A stretch of 30,420 nt of DNA from Candidatus Coatesiibacteriota bacterium (GCA_016927185.1 JAFGND010000003.1:1-30420), one strand, 5' to 3'. Positions 8,006 to 16,971 are shown, numbered from the stretch's first letter. The notes: generated by a model from the letters alone, not told the origin. Program-made: numbers and translations.

Positions 8006-8939
8006 AAGTGCAATTACAGTAAGAAATCTTTCAAAGAAATTCGGAAGTTTTATTGCTGTTGATGACATCAGTTTCGATGTCATGAAAGGTGAAATATTCG
8101 GATTTCTGGGAGCTAACGGAGCTGGAAAATCAACGACCATTAGAATGCTTATAGGTGTGCTCAGTATAGACAAGGGCGAAGTTATCGTTGGAGGATACGA
8201 TGTAGGGAGAAAGCCTGATACTGTTAAAGGAATAATCGGTTATATGTCTCAGAAATTCTCACTTTATACGGATCTCACTGTGGAAGAGAATTTGCATTTT
8301 TATGGAAGGACTTATGGTCTTGAAAAAGAAGAGATAAGCAAGAGAATATCTCAGGTATTAGCTACCATAAAACTCAATGGCAGGGAAAAGGCAAAAGCAG
8401 AAGAGCTCTCTGGTGGATTGAAACAAAGACTTGCTCTTGGTTGCTCTATAATACACAAACCTGAAATAATCTTCCTTGATGAACCTACAAGTGGAGTTGA
8501 CCCAATTTCAAGGAGAAATTTCTGGGAACTTATAAATAATCTTGTAGAAGATGGAACAACAGTTCTTGTCACTACCCACTTTCTTGAAGAAGCAGAATAC
8601 TGCAACAGGATTATGCTTATGCACTCTGGCAAACTGATCGCACAAGGGACGCCAAAACATCTGAAGCAAAATTCAATAAGGAATACAATTCTTGATATAG
8701 AAAGCAACAAGATTGTAGAAGCAATGGAATTATTGCAAAGACAGGATTGGATATCCGATGTTTCGATATTCGGAAGACATATACATATAAGTATAGATGA
8801 TGAAGAAAAAGCCAAGGAAAGAATTTATAAGCTATGTCAGTCAAGCAATATTGAAATAATCAATATCAGAAAGATAATGCCTTCATTAGAAGACGTATTT
8901 ATTCACCTTGTAGAGGAAAAAAATAGTCATGCATCATAG
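7995..8939 (+). CDS. ABC transporter ATP-binding protein (second half of a YbhF-type pair)
   Basis: Paralogue of the preceding ATPase, 314 aa. All motifs are canonical: Walker A GANGAGKST (39-47), Q-loop MSQKFSLYTDLT, signature LSGGLKQR (138-145), Walker B FLDEP (160-164) and an intact H-loop VTTHFLEEAE with H195. In E. coli YbhF, two such domains are fused in one chain; here they are separate, with an 11-nt reading-frame overlap, as if a fusion had been split or never formed. The gene also overlaps the first permease by 11 nt. The two proteins probably form a heterodimer in which hydrolysis is mainly driven by the intact H-loop of this subunit; that last point is inference. Confidence 0.93.
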   Translation: MNNESAITVRNLSKKFGSFIAVDDISFDVMKGEIFGFLGANGAGKSTTIRMLIGVLSIDKGEVIVGGYDVGRKPDTVKGIIGYMSQKFSLYTDLTVEENLHFYGRTYGLEKEEISKRISQVLATIKLNGREKAKAEELSGGLKQRLALGCSIIHKPEIIFLDEPTSGVDPISRRNFWELINNLVEDGTTVLVTTHFLEEAEYCNRIMLMHSGKLIAQGTPKHLKQNSIRNTILDIESNKIVEAMELLQRQDWISDVSIFGRHIHISIDDEEKAKERIYKLCQSSNIEIINIRKIMPSLEDVFIHLVEEKNSHAS

Positions 8940-10056
8940 AATACTGGCAGTCTTGAAGAAAGAAATCAGGCAGATTTCAAGAGACAAGAGATCACTTGGT
9001 CTTCTTTTCTTCCTGCCTGCATTCATGCTTGTAATGTTTGGATATGCTCTCAACTTTGATGTCAAAAACATCCCTGTTGCCATTTGTGATAATGACAAAA
9101 GCGAAAAAAGCAAGGAATTCATAAGATACATCATTAACAATGAGTATTTCACATTCATGCATCTTCTGAAGAATGAAAAAGAAGCAGATAAACTACTCCA
9201 GACAGAAAAAGCCAAGGTAGTTATAATAATAAGCAAAGGTTTCTCCCAGAAAATCTTGTCTAGAACAGATACTTCTGTTCAGGTTCTGATTGATGGTTGC
9301 AATTCTACAACTGCATCAAATGCAATAGGTTATATAAATGCTATGTTTGCAGGTTTTCAAAACAAGATAATATCAAGGACTATTGATATAAATAGCAGTC
9401 AGACAATTGATTATGAACCAAGGGTATGGTACAATCCTGAGCTGAAAAGTGTGAATTTCCTGTTCCCTGGCTTGATTGCTTTCATTCTTGCAATAACTGC
9501 AGTCATATCAACATCTTTGTCAATAGTCCGTGAAAAAGAGCGTGGTTCAATGGAGCAGATCATAGTATCACCAGTCAGACCATGGGAACTGATAGTTGGT
9601 AAGACAATTCCTTATGTTTTCATCGCACTTGTTTCAACAAGCCTCATATTGACATCAGGTTACTTGCTATTTGACATATCAATAAAAGGGAGCTATCTTT
9701 TATTGCTGCTTGTTTCAATGTTGTTTCTTACAGGTTGCCTTGGGCAGGGGCTTCTTATATCCACATTCTCATCATCGCAGCAAGTAGCTTTCATGATTGC
9801 AGTCATCTCTACAATGCTGCCAACTTTCATACTTTCAGGTTTTGTTTTCCCCATAAGAAACATGCCATTGATAATACAAATTATAACCTATTTTATACCT
9901 GCAAAGTATTTCATTATAACATTGAGAAGTATTATTCTTAAGGGGGTAGGACTTGAGGCATTTTCAGAGCAGATATTATTCCTTTGTGGTTATGCTTCTT
10001 TCATGATAATTTTAAGTACATTAAGGCTTTCAAGCCAGCAGAAAAAAGGAATATGA
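8929..10056 (+). CDS. ABC-2-type permease (YbhS/YbhR-like), first copy
   Basis: Inner-membrane subunit of the exporter, 375 aa. It has one N-terminal helix (about 22-42, FFLPAFMLVMFGYALNFDVK), a large extracytoplasmic domain (about 45-170), and a C-terminal five-helix bundle (about 178-368). The ABC-2 hallmark REKERGSMEQIIVSPVRPWE lies between the second and third helices. The start overlaps the second ATPase gene by 11 nt, and the stop overlaps the next permease by ATGA (10053-10056). It is a clear paralogue of the next gene, so the two likely form a heterodimeric channel. Confidence 0.92.
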   Translation: MHHRILAVLKKEIRQISRDKRSLGLLFFLPAFMLVMFGYALNFDVKNIPVAICDNDKSEKSKEFIRYIINNEYFTFMHLLKNEKEADKLLQTEKAKVVIIISKGFSQKILSRTDTSVQVLIDGCNSTTASNAIGYINAMFAGFQNKIISRTIDINSSQTIDYEPRVWYNPELKSVNFLFPGLIAFILAITAVISTSLSIVREKERGSMEQIIVSPVRPWELIVGKTIPYVFIALVSTSLILTSGYLLFDISIKGSYLLLLLVSMLFLTGCLGQGLLISTFSSSQQVAFMIAVISTMLPTFILSGFVFPIRNMPLIIQIITYFIPAKYFIITLRSIILKGVGLEAFSEQILFLCGYASFMIILSTLRLSSQQKKGI

Positions 10057-11183
10057 AAACTATACTGAACCTTATGAGGAAAGAATTCATACAATTCAAA
10101 AGAGACAAAAGAATGTTCTTGTTGAGTTTTTTCGCCCCTGTATTCCAGCTTTTGATACTTGCATATGCAGTAAATCTTGATGTAAAATCCATTCAGACAA
10201 TTGTTTGTGATATGGATAAAAGCGAGAAAAGCAGAGCTCTTTTATCCGAATTTTTCAGTTCCGGTTATTTTGACTGCATCGGATATACTGATAAATTGAA
10301 TGATGTTGATAAACATTTAAACAATAATAACGCTTCTATTGCGATTATTATACTATCTGGTTTCAGCAATAACCTCCTCTCAAAGAAGCAAGCAAAACTG
10401 CAGCTGATTATCGATGGTTCAGATTCAAATGCTGCTTCTATCGGTTTAAGCTATGCAACTATAATAATAACAAGGTTTTCAAGAAAAATATCAGCAGAAT
10501 ATAAAAATGCCGGGAAGAATTTTATGGAGAAAGGATTCACATTCTCTCCTGAGTTCAGAATCTGGTTTAATCCTGAGCTCAAGAGCAAGGATTTCATGAT
10601 CCCTGGAGTACTTGCCCTTCTTTTAATGGTTATGACCATGATTCTAACTTCACTTGCGATTGTTAAGGAAAAGGAATCAGGAACAATGGAACAGCTTATA
10701 GTTACCCCAATAAAACCTTATCATATAATTCTTGGAAAACTCCTGCCTTTTGCAGTTATTGGACTTATAGATGTAATCCTTGTGATATTCGTAGCAAGAT
10801 TCTGGTTTGACATACCATTAAAAGGAAGCTTCAGTTTGCTTTTGCTGCTTTGCTGTATCTTCCTTATGACAACACTTGGACTTGGTCTTCTCATATCAAC
10901 TTTTTCAAAGAATCAACAACAAGCAATGATAACAGCTATATTCTTCTTCATGGTTCCAATGGTTTTCCTGTCAGGTTTTGTTTTTCCAATTGAAAATATG
11001 CCTGATATAATACAATATATTACCTACCTTTTCCCATTGAGATATTTTTTTGTTATAATAAGGGGATTATTCCTTAAAGGCGCTGGAATAGCTGAACTCT
11101 GGGATGAAACAGTTGCATTGATAGTAATAGGGATAGTTATACTCTCTTTAAGCATTGCCAGATTTCACAAGAAACTGGAATAA
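10053..11183 (+). CDS. ABC-2-type permease (YbhS/YbhR-like), second copy
   Basis: 376-aa paralogue of the preceding permease with the same plan: N-terminal helix (FFAPVFQLLILAYAVNLDVK), extracytoplasmic domain, five C-terminal helices and the hallmark KEKESGTMEQLIVTPIKPYH. The frame is open upstream to a possible start at 9984. The ATG at 10053 is preferred because it aligns with the start of the paralogue, is preceded by AAAAAAGGA, and forms the same ATGA overlap seen at the other junctions. It is the last gene of the TetR-HlyD-ABC-ABC-permease-permease cassette and is followed at once by a terminator. Confidence 0.92.
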   Translation: MKTILNLMRKEFIQFKRDKRMFLLSFFAPVFQLLILAYAVNLDVKSIQTIVCDMDKSEKSRALLSEFFSSGYFDCIGYTDKLNDVDKHLNNNNASIAIIILSGFSNNLLSKKQAKLQLIIDGSDSNAASIGLSYATIIITRFSRKISAEYKNAGKNFMEKGFTFSPEFRIWFNPELKSKDFMIPGVLALLLMVMTMILTSLAIVKEKESGTMEQLIVTPIKPYHIILGKLLPFAVIGLIDVILVIFVARFWFDIPLKGSFSLLLLLCCIFLMTTLGLGLLISTFSKNQQQAMITAIFFFMVPMVFLSGFVFPIENMPDIIQYITYLFPLRYFFVIIRGLFLKGAGIAELWDETVALIVIGIVILSLSIARFHKKLE

Positions 11184-11185
11184 AA

Positions 11186-11218
11186 AAACCCGATCTTGCA
11201 GACCGGGTTTCTTTTTTT
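11186..11218. terminator. Bidirectional intrinsic terminator
   Basis: AAACCCG (11186-11192) pairs perfectly with CGGGTTT (11204-11210) around an 11-nt loop. A T-rich run follows on the plus strand (CTTTTTTT), and a matching run follows on the minus strand (seven T from the A-tract at 11182-11188). It therefore can end both the ABC exporter operon and the convergent envelope operon whose last gene stops at 11234. Confidence 0.88.
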
Positions 11219-11233
11219 CAATTCAAATCCAGA

Positions 11234-12316
11234 CTAGAATTCAAATCCTATAGAAATTCTATGAGGATTATCCATAAGTTCTGGTGCAAGATATTTGAAG
11301 TGAGTGAAAGAATAATCTACTTTTACCATCTTTCCACTCATGTCAAACATCAGACCGAAACCTGCTGAAAAATCATAGTCTGTATTTCTGCTTCCGCTGC
11401 TGTCACCAAATTCGGATGTACTGCCTTGTTCGTCTTCCTTCTTTTCATCTTCATCGTCATAGGTTGATGAAGTAAGGCAATATCCTCCTCTTACAAAGAA
11501 CATGTTCTTGAATCTGAATTCAGTCCCGAGCATGTATTGTTCATGACTGTCAGCTGGATGAAGCAGTTCTAATGCAGTCAAAACCTCGAAATCATTATGA
11601 GGAGTTTTGTCCCTTAATGATTCCTTTGGCAAGTTCCATTCCTTCATTATACCAAGGCGGAATGTGATTGGCATTGCTGCGGAATAAGCATCTGAAAACT
11701 CCTCTTTATCAAGATAGTTGACATTTGCTCCGAAATCCTTGATTGCCATTCCAATCCTGATATCCTTGAATCCTACCTTATAGGTTGTGCCAAGATCTGC
11801 TGTCCATGACTGGCCGCTAACATCATCAAGATATTCAGCGACATATTTGAATGTCAATCCTACAGCAAACTTATCTGTCAAATGACGGGCATATGAAAGA
11901 CCAACCATCATATCAGTAGCCTTGAACTTTGTACCGTCACCTTCAGAATGGAATACTGTTCTTCTGTCCATTTCAGGCATATAAAGCATTGAAGCGCTTA
12001 TGCCGAAAACACCTATATTTTTTACATCGTAAATTGCACCTATGAAATCATAATTAATATCTGCAAAATATTTCAAATGCGTTGCTGTAAAAGAGAATTT
12101 TTTCTCTTTTTCATGAAGTTCTGCGATCCCGGCAGGATTCCAATATAAGGAAATTGCATCATCAGCAGAAGCTACATAAGCGCAACCCATTGCTGTTGCT
12201 CTGGCTCCCATTCCTATTTCCAAAAATTGCATGGCTTGTTGTCCCGATTTGCTAAATCCAAATACAACTGCAGGAATTAGTAGGAGAACAATAATACTTA
12301 ACATTACTTTCTTCAT
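11234..12316 (-). CDS. PorV/PorQ-family outer-membrane barrel protein
   Basis: Outer-membrane protein of 360 aa. A signal peptide (1-20) is followed by the family's N-terminal signature (GARATAMGCAYVASADDAIS leading into LYWNPAGIAEL, about residues 37-67). Alternating beta-strands follow to the C-terminal aromatic residue (ISIGFEF), as BAM substrates need. PorV shuttles type IX secretion cargo to the attachment complex, and PorQ is a relative. FCB candidate phyla carry many paralogues of unknown role. An acidic loop rich in D, E, S and G (about 274-308) is probably surface exposed. The Shine-Dalgarno AGGAGGAGAGGA is strong. It is the last gene of the minus-strand operon, 15 nt after the secreted-protein gene, which suggests it acts with that protein. 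Confidence 0.85.
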   Translation of the reverse strand: MKKVMLSIIVLLLIPAVVFGFSKSGQQAMQFLEIGMGARATAMGCAYVASADDAISLYWNPAGIAELHEKEKKFSFTATHLKYFADINYDFIGAIYDVKNIGVFGISASMLYMPEMDRRTVFHSEGDGTKFKATDMMVGLSYARHLTDKFAVGLTFKYVAEYLDDVSGQSWTADLGTTYKVGFKDIRIGMAIKDFGANVNYLDKEEFSDAYSAAMPITFRLGIMKEWNLPKESLRDKTPHNDFEVLTALELLHPADSHEQYMLGTEFRFKNMFFVRGGYCLTSSTYDDEDEKKEDEQGSTSEFGDSSGSRNTDYDFSAGFGLMFDMSGKMVKVDYSFTHFKYLAPELMDNPHRISIGFEF

Positions 12317-12331
12317 GTCCTCTCCTCCTTC

Positions 12332-14464
12332 CTATCTAATAATGACAATTTTGCCGACTTTTTTGCCGGGTGTATCACTTGACAACGACTCAACTGCCCA
12401 CAAATAAATGCCTGATGAAACTGCAATTTTATTCATATTCATTAGATCCCATTGAGCAACAGTATTCTTTGCCAATACTTCATCATGCTTGATTTTTCTT
12501 ATCAACTCTCCTGAGAGAGTAAAGATGCGTATTATGCATTTCTTTGGAAGATTGCAGAAAACAACTCTTCTTCCATATTCTGTGTATTCTGCTTCAAATC
12601 CGTCATTTCTATATTTCAGATCAGCTCTGTACGGATTTGGGAACACATATACATCTTCAATTGCTGTGGTATGTTCATTACCAGGGACAACAGCTGTCGC
12701 GTTCTCTGTTACTGAACATTCTAATGGATCAACTGACTGGTTTTCTCCCAGATTTTCATCTCCATAACCCCAATCATATGCAGTTACTGAGTAATAATAC
12801 TGGAAACCATTAAGCACTGGCTGATCAACCAGATAATATTTGCCATCTTTCATTGGTGGTTTGTTGGTTCCCCATTTTCCTTTATTCTTCTTGTTCTGGT
12901 AAGTATATTCTGTGTTCATTTCCATCTGATAGGTTGCCAGTAGCTGGAAATCGGTTAGCAAGCCTGTTCTTGAGCGCCAGACTCTATATCCCTTGAAGTC
13001 AGCTATATTCGTAATAGGGTCTTTTGATGATTCCGAAGAATTATCCCAGAAAATTTCCACCTTTTTGTTGCCACCATTTAATGCAAGTCCTGGTGCCTTA
13101 GGAGGTTGAGGACCTATATAATTATTATCATAAATATCTTTTGCCCATTTTGCGTTTTCAACAAGATGTAATCTGTTCAAGCCGCAAATAACAGCAACTG
13201 TAATGGCAAGTTTATCTCCCTTTTTGATGTCATTAAATTCTCCGTAGGAAATAAGAAATCTGGTGTCATCTGGTACCATCTGTTTTTCATTACTCCATTT
13301 CTCTTTTCCTTCTTCTGTCTTGGAACCTTCATCAAAAAAGTCATTCTGTCCATTGGATAGTCTTCTATATTTCTCTCCATCACCCATTGGTGATTCATCA
13401 TTATTGGCAGCACCAGAAGAATCAGATATCCACCAGTTCCAGCAAGTTACAAGCGAATCGCCTTTGAGGCCTACTGTTCCGTTTCCCTTGTTCTTTTCTT
13501 CCAAAGGATTGCCAACAACGAATGCCGAGATTAAAGTTGTGGTGTGCCATCCATCATTGTATTGAGATTCTCCTGTATACTCCCAGTAGCCTTTTGGCCA
13601 GTTGGGATCATTTGCTCCACCACCTGGATCAGCATCCTGGATTAAGCCTAACTTAAGCACTTTCTTGTTTCCGTAAGCATCGTTATATTCTTCCTGCCAG
13701 AAACCAGCTACGTCATCTTGTGCCGGACCATTATAGTTCGTATTCCAGTTCGGTCCTGTATCTGCATCAACATATAATCCAAGCCATCCCTTTGTCAAAA
13801 CAAATGAACTACCATCCTGGAAACCTTCATTCATTATTTCGAAGTGAACCAGAACAAAGTCATCATTAAATGAGTATGACCATGCATAAGATGACTGGAT
13901 AACCTTTACGCCCTGGGGCTGATGTTCTGCACCAGAGATATCCTGATCATCAAAGTATTCTGCTATAAAGTCCTGTTCTGATATTGCAGTTGAATCATAA
14001 AACTCTGATGACTGTCTTGTTGATTTTATCTTGATTGTGTCACCAGGATCTGTACCTGGATAAAATTCCTGGTAATCTGAATTAGATGAGTTCAACCATC
14101 CATCTAATCCAGTTGAAACCAAAGTTTCGCGTTTGCTTGCGGCTTCTTTTACAATAGAGCCAATCCATAATCCACTTTGAAACAAATACTCAAGATCTGA
14201 ATTTGCTGGGTATTCGCATGATGGATAATAAGGCATCGAGTTCTTGTCAGGATTTCCAACAAATCCCCAGTTTGTTACAGTAAGCCAGATATTACCAACA
14301 TCATGATATTGATAATCAGTCGTAGGGGCATCTCCCCCAACTCTATTATTAAACTTCCAGCTGAAAATTCCTTTTCCTGTAGTATATGGTGCGTTTCTAG
14401 CGGACAAAGGTAATGTTAGGAGAATTGTTATTAAAACAATTACTCCAATCAATTTATAAGTCAT
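12332..14464 (-). CDS. Large secreted protein with fibronectin-III-like and FlgD/T9SS-type C-terminal domains
   Basis: Exported 710-aa protein. The signal peptide ends near residue 22 (LLTLPLSA). The N-terminal 450 residues are rich in aromatic residues, Gly, Asn and Asp, with no recognised domain. Residues about 480-590 look like a fibronectin type III fold (GYRVWRS, then YYYSVTAYD). The last 110 residues show the FlgD/T9SS sorting pattern: VFPNPYRADL, IRIFTLSGELIRKI, WDLMN, SSGIYLWAVES and a final KVGKIVIIR. The frame is open to an ATG at 14524. The ATG at 14464 is chosen because it has an ideal GGAGGT site and begins the signal peptide directly. Position between TonB and the PorV/PorQ-like gene suggests surface export and partnership with them. 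The exact role is unknown. Confidence 0.8.
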   Translation of the reverse strand: MTYKLIGVIVLITILLTLPLSARNAPYTTGKGIFSWKFNNRVGGDAPTTDYQYHDVGNIWLTVTNWGFVGNPDKNSMPYYPSCEYPANSDLEYLFQSGLWIGSIVKEAASKRETLVSTGLDGWLNSSNSDYQEFYPGTDPGDTIKIKSTRQSSEFYDSTAISEQDFIAEYFDDQDISGAEHQPQGVKVIQSSYAWSYSFNDDFVLVHFEIMNEGFQDGSSFVLTKGWLGLYVDADTGPNWNTNYNGPAQDDVAGFWQEEYNDAYGNKKVLKLGLIQDADPGGGANDPNWPKGYWEYTGESQYNDGWHTTTLISAFVVGNPLEEKNKGNGTVGLKGDSLVTCWNWWISDSSGAANNDESPMGDGEKYRRLSNGQNDFFDEGSKTEEGKEKWSNEKQMVPDDTRFLISYGEFNDIKKGDKLAITVAVICGLNRLHLVENAKWAKDIYDNNYIGPQPPKAPGLALNGGNKKVEIFWDNSSESSKDPITNIADFKGYRVWRSRTGLLTDFQLLATYQMEMNTEYTYQNKKNKGKWGTNKPPMKDGKYYLVDQPVLNGFQYYYSVTAYDWGYGDENLGENQSVDPLECSVTENATAVVPGNEHTTAIEDVYVFPNPYRADLKYRNDGFEAEYTEYGRRVVFCNLPKKCIIRIFTLSGELIRKIKHDEVLAKNTVAQWDLMNMNKIAVSSGIYLWAVESLSSDTPGKKVGKIVIIR

Positions 14465-14533
14465 ATTTACACCTCCATTTTGCCTTTTACTATTAAATAA
14501 GTTTAACAAACTCCCTCCCTTCATATATTTTAA

Positions 14534-15205
14534 TTATTTTATCAACTTCCAATCAACTATATAGGTGAACTGAAATGGATATGGCTTCCCACCAAATGTA
14601 TATGGCCTGAAAGTGGATGCCTTTATGGCAGTAATTGCAGCCTGATCACATTCATTGTCACCACTTGGTTTTATAATCTGTACTTTGTCAACCTTTCCGT
14701 CGCCTCCAACTGTTATCAATATAACAGTCTGCCCTTCAAATCCTCTTGCTGCTGCTGCAGCTGGGTATCTGGGTTTCACCTTGTTCAATATTCTTGCTTG
14801 TCCTTCAGAAGGTGGTACAAGCTTAGGTTTCTGCACAGGTGGTTTTGCGTCTTTCTTGTCATCACCTTTGTTCAGATCAACAGTGCTTTTAGAGCCCTGA
14901 TCGCTGATATCATCTGCTGAAATCTTCGGACCATCTCCTGTTACCTTAAGCTCAACATTCTGTTTAGGGATGTCTTTGACATCGATTTTTTCCTCCTCAG
15001 GTGGAGGCGGGATATTATAATCCTCAGTTTTCACATTCTCTATTGAGATACTTTTTCTCTGCATTGGAATATATGGTCTGGTTTCCATTGGAGGCCATAA
15101 AACCCAAGCAATTCCATGAATTGAGATTGAAACTAAAGCGGCAAGAAGAGCAATCCTGTTTCTTCTTTTCTTCAGTTTTTGATTTGCATTCATTTCCTCA
15201 TTCAT
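14534..15205 (-). CDS. tonB: Energy transducer TonB
   Basis: Periplasm-spanning 223-aa protein that carries proton-motive force from ExbB-ExbD to the outer-membrane receptor. Residues about 17-38 are the single membrane anchor; it keeps a conserved-type His (H30) of the SxxxH motif (SISIHG). A Pro/Glu/Lys-rich spacer follows (PPPPEEEK at 66-73, then further acidic and basic repeats). Residues about 137-222 are the TonB C-terminal domain (VKPRYPAAAAARGFEGQTVI, then FRPYTFGGKPYPFQFTYIVDW). The start has an AGGAGGTG site. It lies 11 nt after the ExbD gene in the operon. Confidence 0.93.
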   Translation of the reverse strand: MNEEMNANQKLKKRRNRIALLAALVSISIHGIAWVLWPPMETRPYIPMQRKSISIENVKTEDYNIPPPPEEEKIDVKDIPKQNVELKVTGDGPKISADDISDQGSKSTVDLNKGDDKKDAKPPVQKPKLVPPSEGQARILNKVKPRYPAAAAARGFEGQTVILITVGGDGKVDKVQIIKPSGDNECDQAAITAIKASTFRPYTFGGKPYPFQFTYIVDWKLIK

Positions 15206-15216
15206 AAGAACACCTC

Positions 15217-15648
15217 CTATTCGGGACCTTTTTTAGCATTACTTATAAAAAACACACGATTTGTGTGTGCTTTGCGCAACATTTCCAATACACTGTTAAC
15301 ATCTTTGTAAGGTGTCTTTTCATCTACATTCATTGCAACAGAAAGAGCTGGATTTTTATCTCTTTTCTTCTGCATTATGCCTAATACATCTTCATAATCT
15401 TTTATTTCAGCATCATTTATCACAGTCAATGCAGTTTTCTTTGCTCCAGCTAAAGGTGCCATCCAGATTCTTGCTGTATTCTCTCTTTCCGTTTTTGTAC
15501 CTTGTTCTGTATCAGGATAAACAACTTCTAGTCCTGCTTCATCCTTCAATATGGTTGTTGTCATGAAAAATATCAATAGCAAGAAAGCTATATCTGCCAT
15601 CGATGATGTTGGAATTTTTCCTGCAGATTTCTTCTTTTCAATTCTCAT
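15217..15648 (-). CDS. exbD: ExbD/TolR-family proton-channel subunit (second copy)
   Basis: 143-aa inner-membrane protein with a single N-terminal helix (about 17-36, SMADIAFLLLIFFMTTTIL). It carries the Asp (D19) that corresponds to the essential protonatable residue of ExbD/TolR. A periplasmic domain follows (about 40-140), ending in the ExbD-like segment DVNSVLEMLRKAHTNRVFFI. GAGGAT precedes the ATG. It is the second of two adjacent, clearly different ExbD paralogues; the pair could form a heterodimer in the ExbB pore. Confidence 0.92.
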   Translation of the reverse strand: MRIEKKKSAGKIPTSSMADIAFLLLIFFMTTTILKDEAGLEVVYPDTEQGTKTERENTARIWMAPLAGAKKTALTVINDAEIKDYEDVLGIMQKKRDKNPALSVAMNVDEKTPYKDVNSVLEMLRKAHTNRVFFISNAKKGPE

Positions 15649-15654
15649 ATATCC

Positions 15655-16134
15655 TCACTCGATTTCTTCATCAAGAATTCTAATAGCATATTTCTGTATC
15701 CCTGCCATTTTCAGTTGATCAAGAACCTTTACCATTGGACCATATGGATCGTCAGGTTTGGTTCTAACCATGAAAACAGATTTTGGCTTTCTTTCAAGCC
15801 ACAATTTCACTTCTGTTCCTACTTCCTTTATAGGAAATACTCTTTTGTTTGGTATAGTGGCATCCTTAGATGCAAAAGTAATCATTTTCACTTTGAAATC
15901 ATTTGCAGCATCTGATCCGGTCATTACTATATCCAGTACTGCCATTTCAGATCTGTCTTCCAGTACTGCTGCTTTCTCTTGCGTTTCAGATGGTGGCAAG
16001 TCAAGCAAGATGCCACTTTCTATATCAAAAACTGTTGTTGCCAAAAAGAATATAAGCAACAGGAATGCTATATCTGAGGTTGAGGCTAAAGGTATATCTC
16101 CAGCCACCCGTTTAACTCTGTTTTTCATCAACAT
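15655..16134 (-). CDS. exbD: ExbD/TolR-family proton-channel subunit (first copy)
   Basis: 159-aa protein with one N-terminal helix (about 19-37, TSDIAFLLLIFFLATTVF) and the essential-type Asp at D21. Its periplasmic domain is longer than that of its neighbour and contains an insertion (about 48-95) before the ExbD-type end GPMVKVLDQLKMAGIQKYAI. AGGAT lies 6 nt before the ATG at 16134; a second Met three codons in (MKNRVKR) is an alternative start. It lies 16 nt downstream of exbB. Confidence 0.92.
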   Translation of the reverse strand: MLMKNRVKRVAGDIPLASTSDIAFLLLIFFLATTVFDIESGILLDLPPSETQEKAAVLEDRSEMAVLDIVMTGSDAANDFKVKMITFASKDATIPNKRVFPIKEVGTEVKLWLERKPKSVFMVRTKPDDPYGPMVKVLDQLKMAGIQKYAIRILDEEIE

Positions 16135-16150
16135 TTTATTATCCTATACC

Positions 16151-16948
16151 TTATTCTTCCTCTTCAGCACCACGAACAAGCAGTATTTCTTCCATATCAG
16201 AAGCTGCTTCTTCAATTGCTACTACAAATTTATCAATGCGAGATAGACACAAATTCTGTACTGCCTGTACAGGAATTGCTATCATCAAGCCTGCTGCTGT
16301 TGTAATCAATGCTTCTGAAATACCTGATGCAACAATCTGCGGTTTTACCTGACCTGCAAGAGCTATTGCATCAAAGGCATTTATCATACCAGAAACTGTT
16401 CCCAAAAATCCTATCAATGGTGCAATATTGACTACAGAAGAAAGAGCTACCAAGCCACGTTCAAGAAATGATAATTCAATTCCTGCTCTTGTTTCCATTG
16501 CTTTTGTTGCTGCATCCAGGCCAAGAAGTGTTGCCTTGTAAAGACCACTCTTGAATACTGCTGCAACAGGTCCGGGATATTTATCGCATACCTTGCCAGC
16601 TTTATCTACTGCAGCATCAAGTTCTATCGATTTGTCTAGCAATGTATCTTTTATCTCCTTGCGAAAAGCAGTTTGATCAATGTCCAGCATTACAAACAAA
16701 ACAATAAAACGTTCAATCGAAAATATCAAACCTACAATAGAGCAAATCAAGAGACCCCACATGAAGAATCCACCTTGTTGCCACAAGTCTCTCAAGGTTT
16801 TGGTTTTTGCTGCCGTTTTTTCTTCCTGCTTTTGTTCTTTCTTTTCAGTTGTAGCTTCTTTCTTAGGATCCTCAGCCAAAAGATTAGATGTAAACACCAT
16901 GAAAAGGCATAGCACAAGCATCCATGTTACCAGTTTCCACATCCTCAT
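16151..16948 (-). CDS. exbB: MotA/TolQ/ExbB proton-channel protein with N-terminal signal-like extension
   Basis: Inner-membrane motor subunit, 265 aa. Three core helices lie at about 60-85, 168-192 and 210-232. The conserved block NIAPLIGFLGTVSGMINAFD (174-193) and ISEALITTAAGLMIAIPV (210-227) identifies the family. Ahead of them stand a signal-peptide-like helix (about 5-25, ending LLAEDP) and a charged Lys/Glu/Gln/Thr-rich segment (27-52), so this segment is probably periplasmic. Such extended ExbB proteins occur in several Gram-negative groups. The frame is open to 16984, but GGAGGT at 16963-16958 sits 9 nt before the ATG at 16948, which is chosen. Confidence 0.92.
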   Translation of the reverse strand: MRMWKLVTWMLVLCLFMVFTSNLLAEDPKKEATTEKKEQKQEEKTAAKTKTLRDLWQQGGFFMWGLLICSIVGLIFSIERFIVLFVMLDIDQTAFRKEIKDTLLDKSIELDAAVDKAGKVCDKYPGPVAAVFKSGLYKATLLGLDAATKAMETRAGIELSFLERGLVALSSVVNIAPLIGFLGTVSGMINAFDAIALAGQVKPQIVASGISEALITTAAGLMIAIPVQAVQNLCLSRIDKFVVAIEEAASDMEEILLVRGAEEEE

Positions 16949-16971
16949 TGTCTTAATACCTCCGTATATAA

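Noticed and set aside
8351-8815. 154-codon minus-strand frame opposite the second ABC ATPase
   Set aside because: Antisense shadow of a conserved ATPase; composition is Ser/Ile/Cys-rich and lacks motifs.
15758-16246. 162-codon plus-strand open frame opposite the first exbD and the exbB end
   Set aside because: It lies antisense to two clear family members (ExbD, ExbB), has no recognisable domain and no ribosome binding site.
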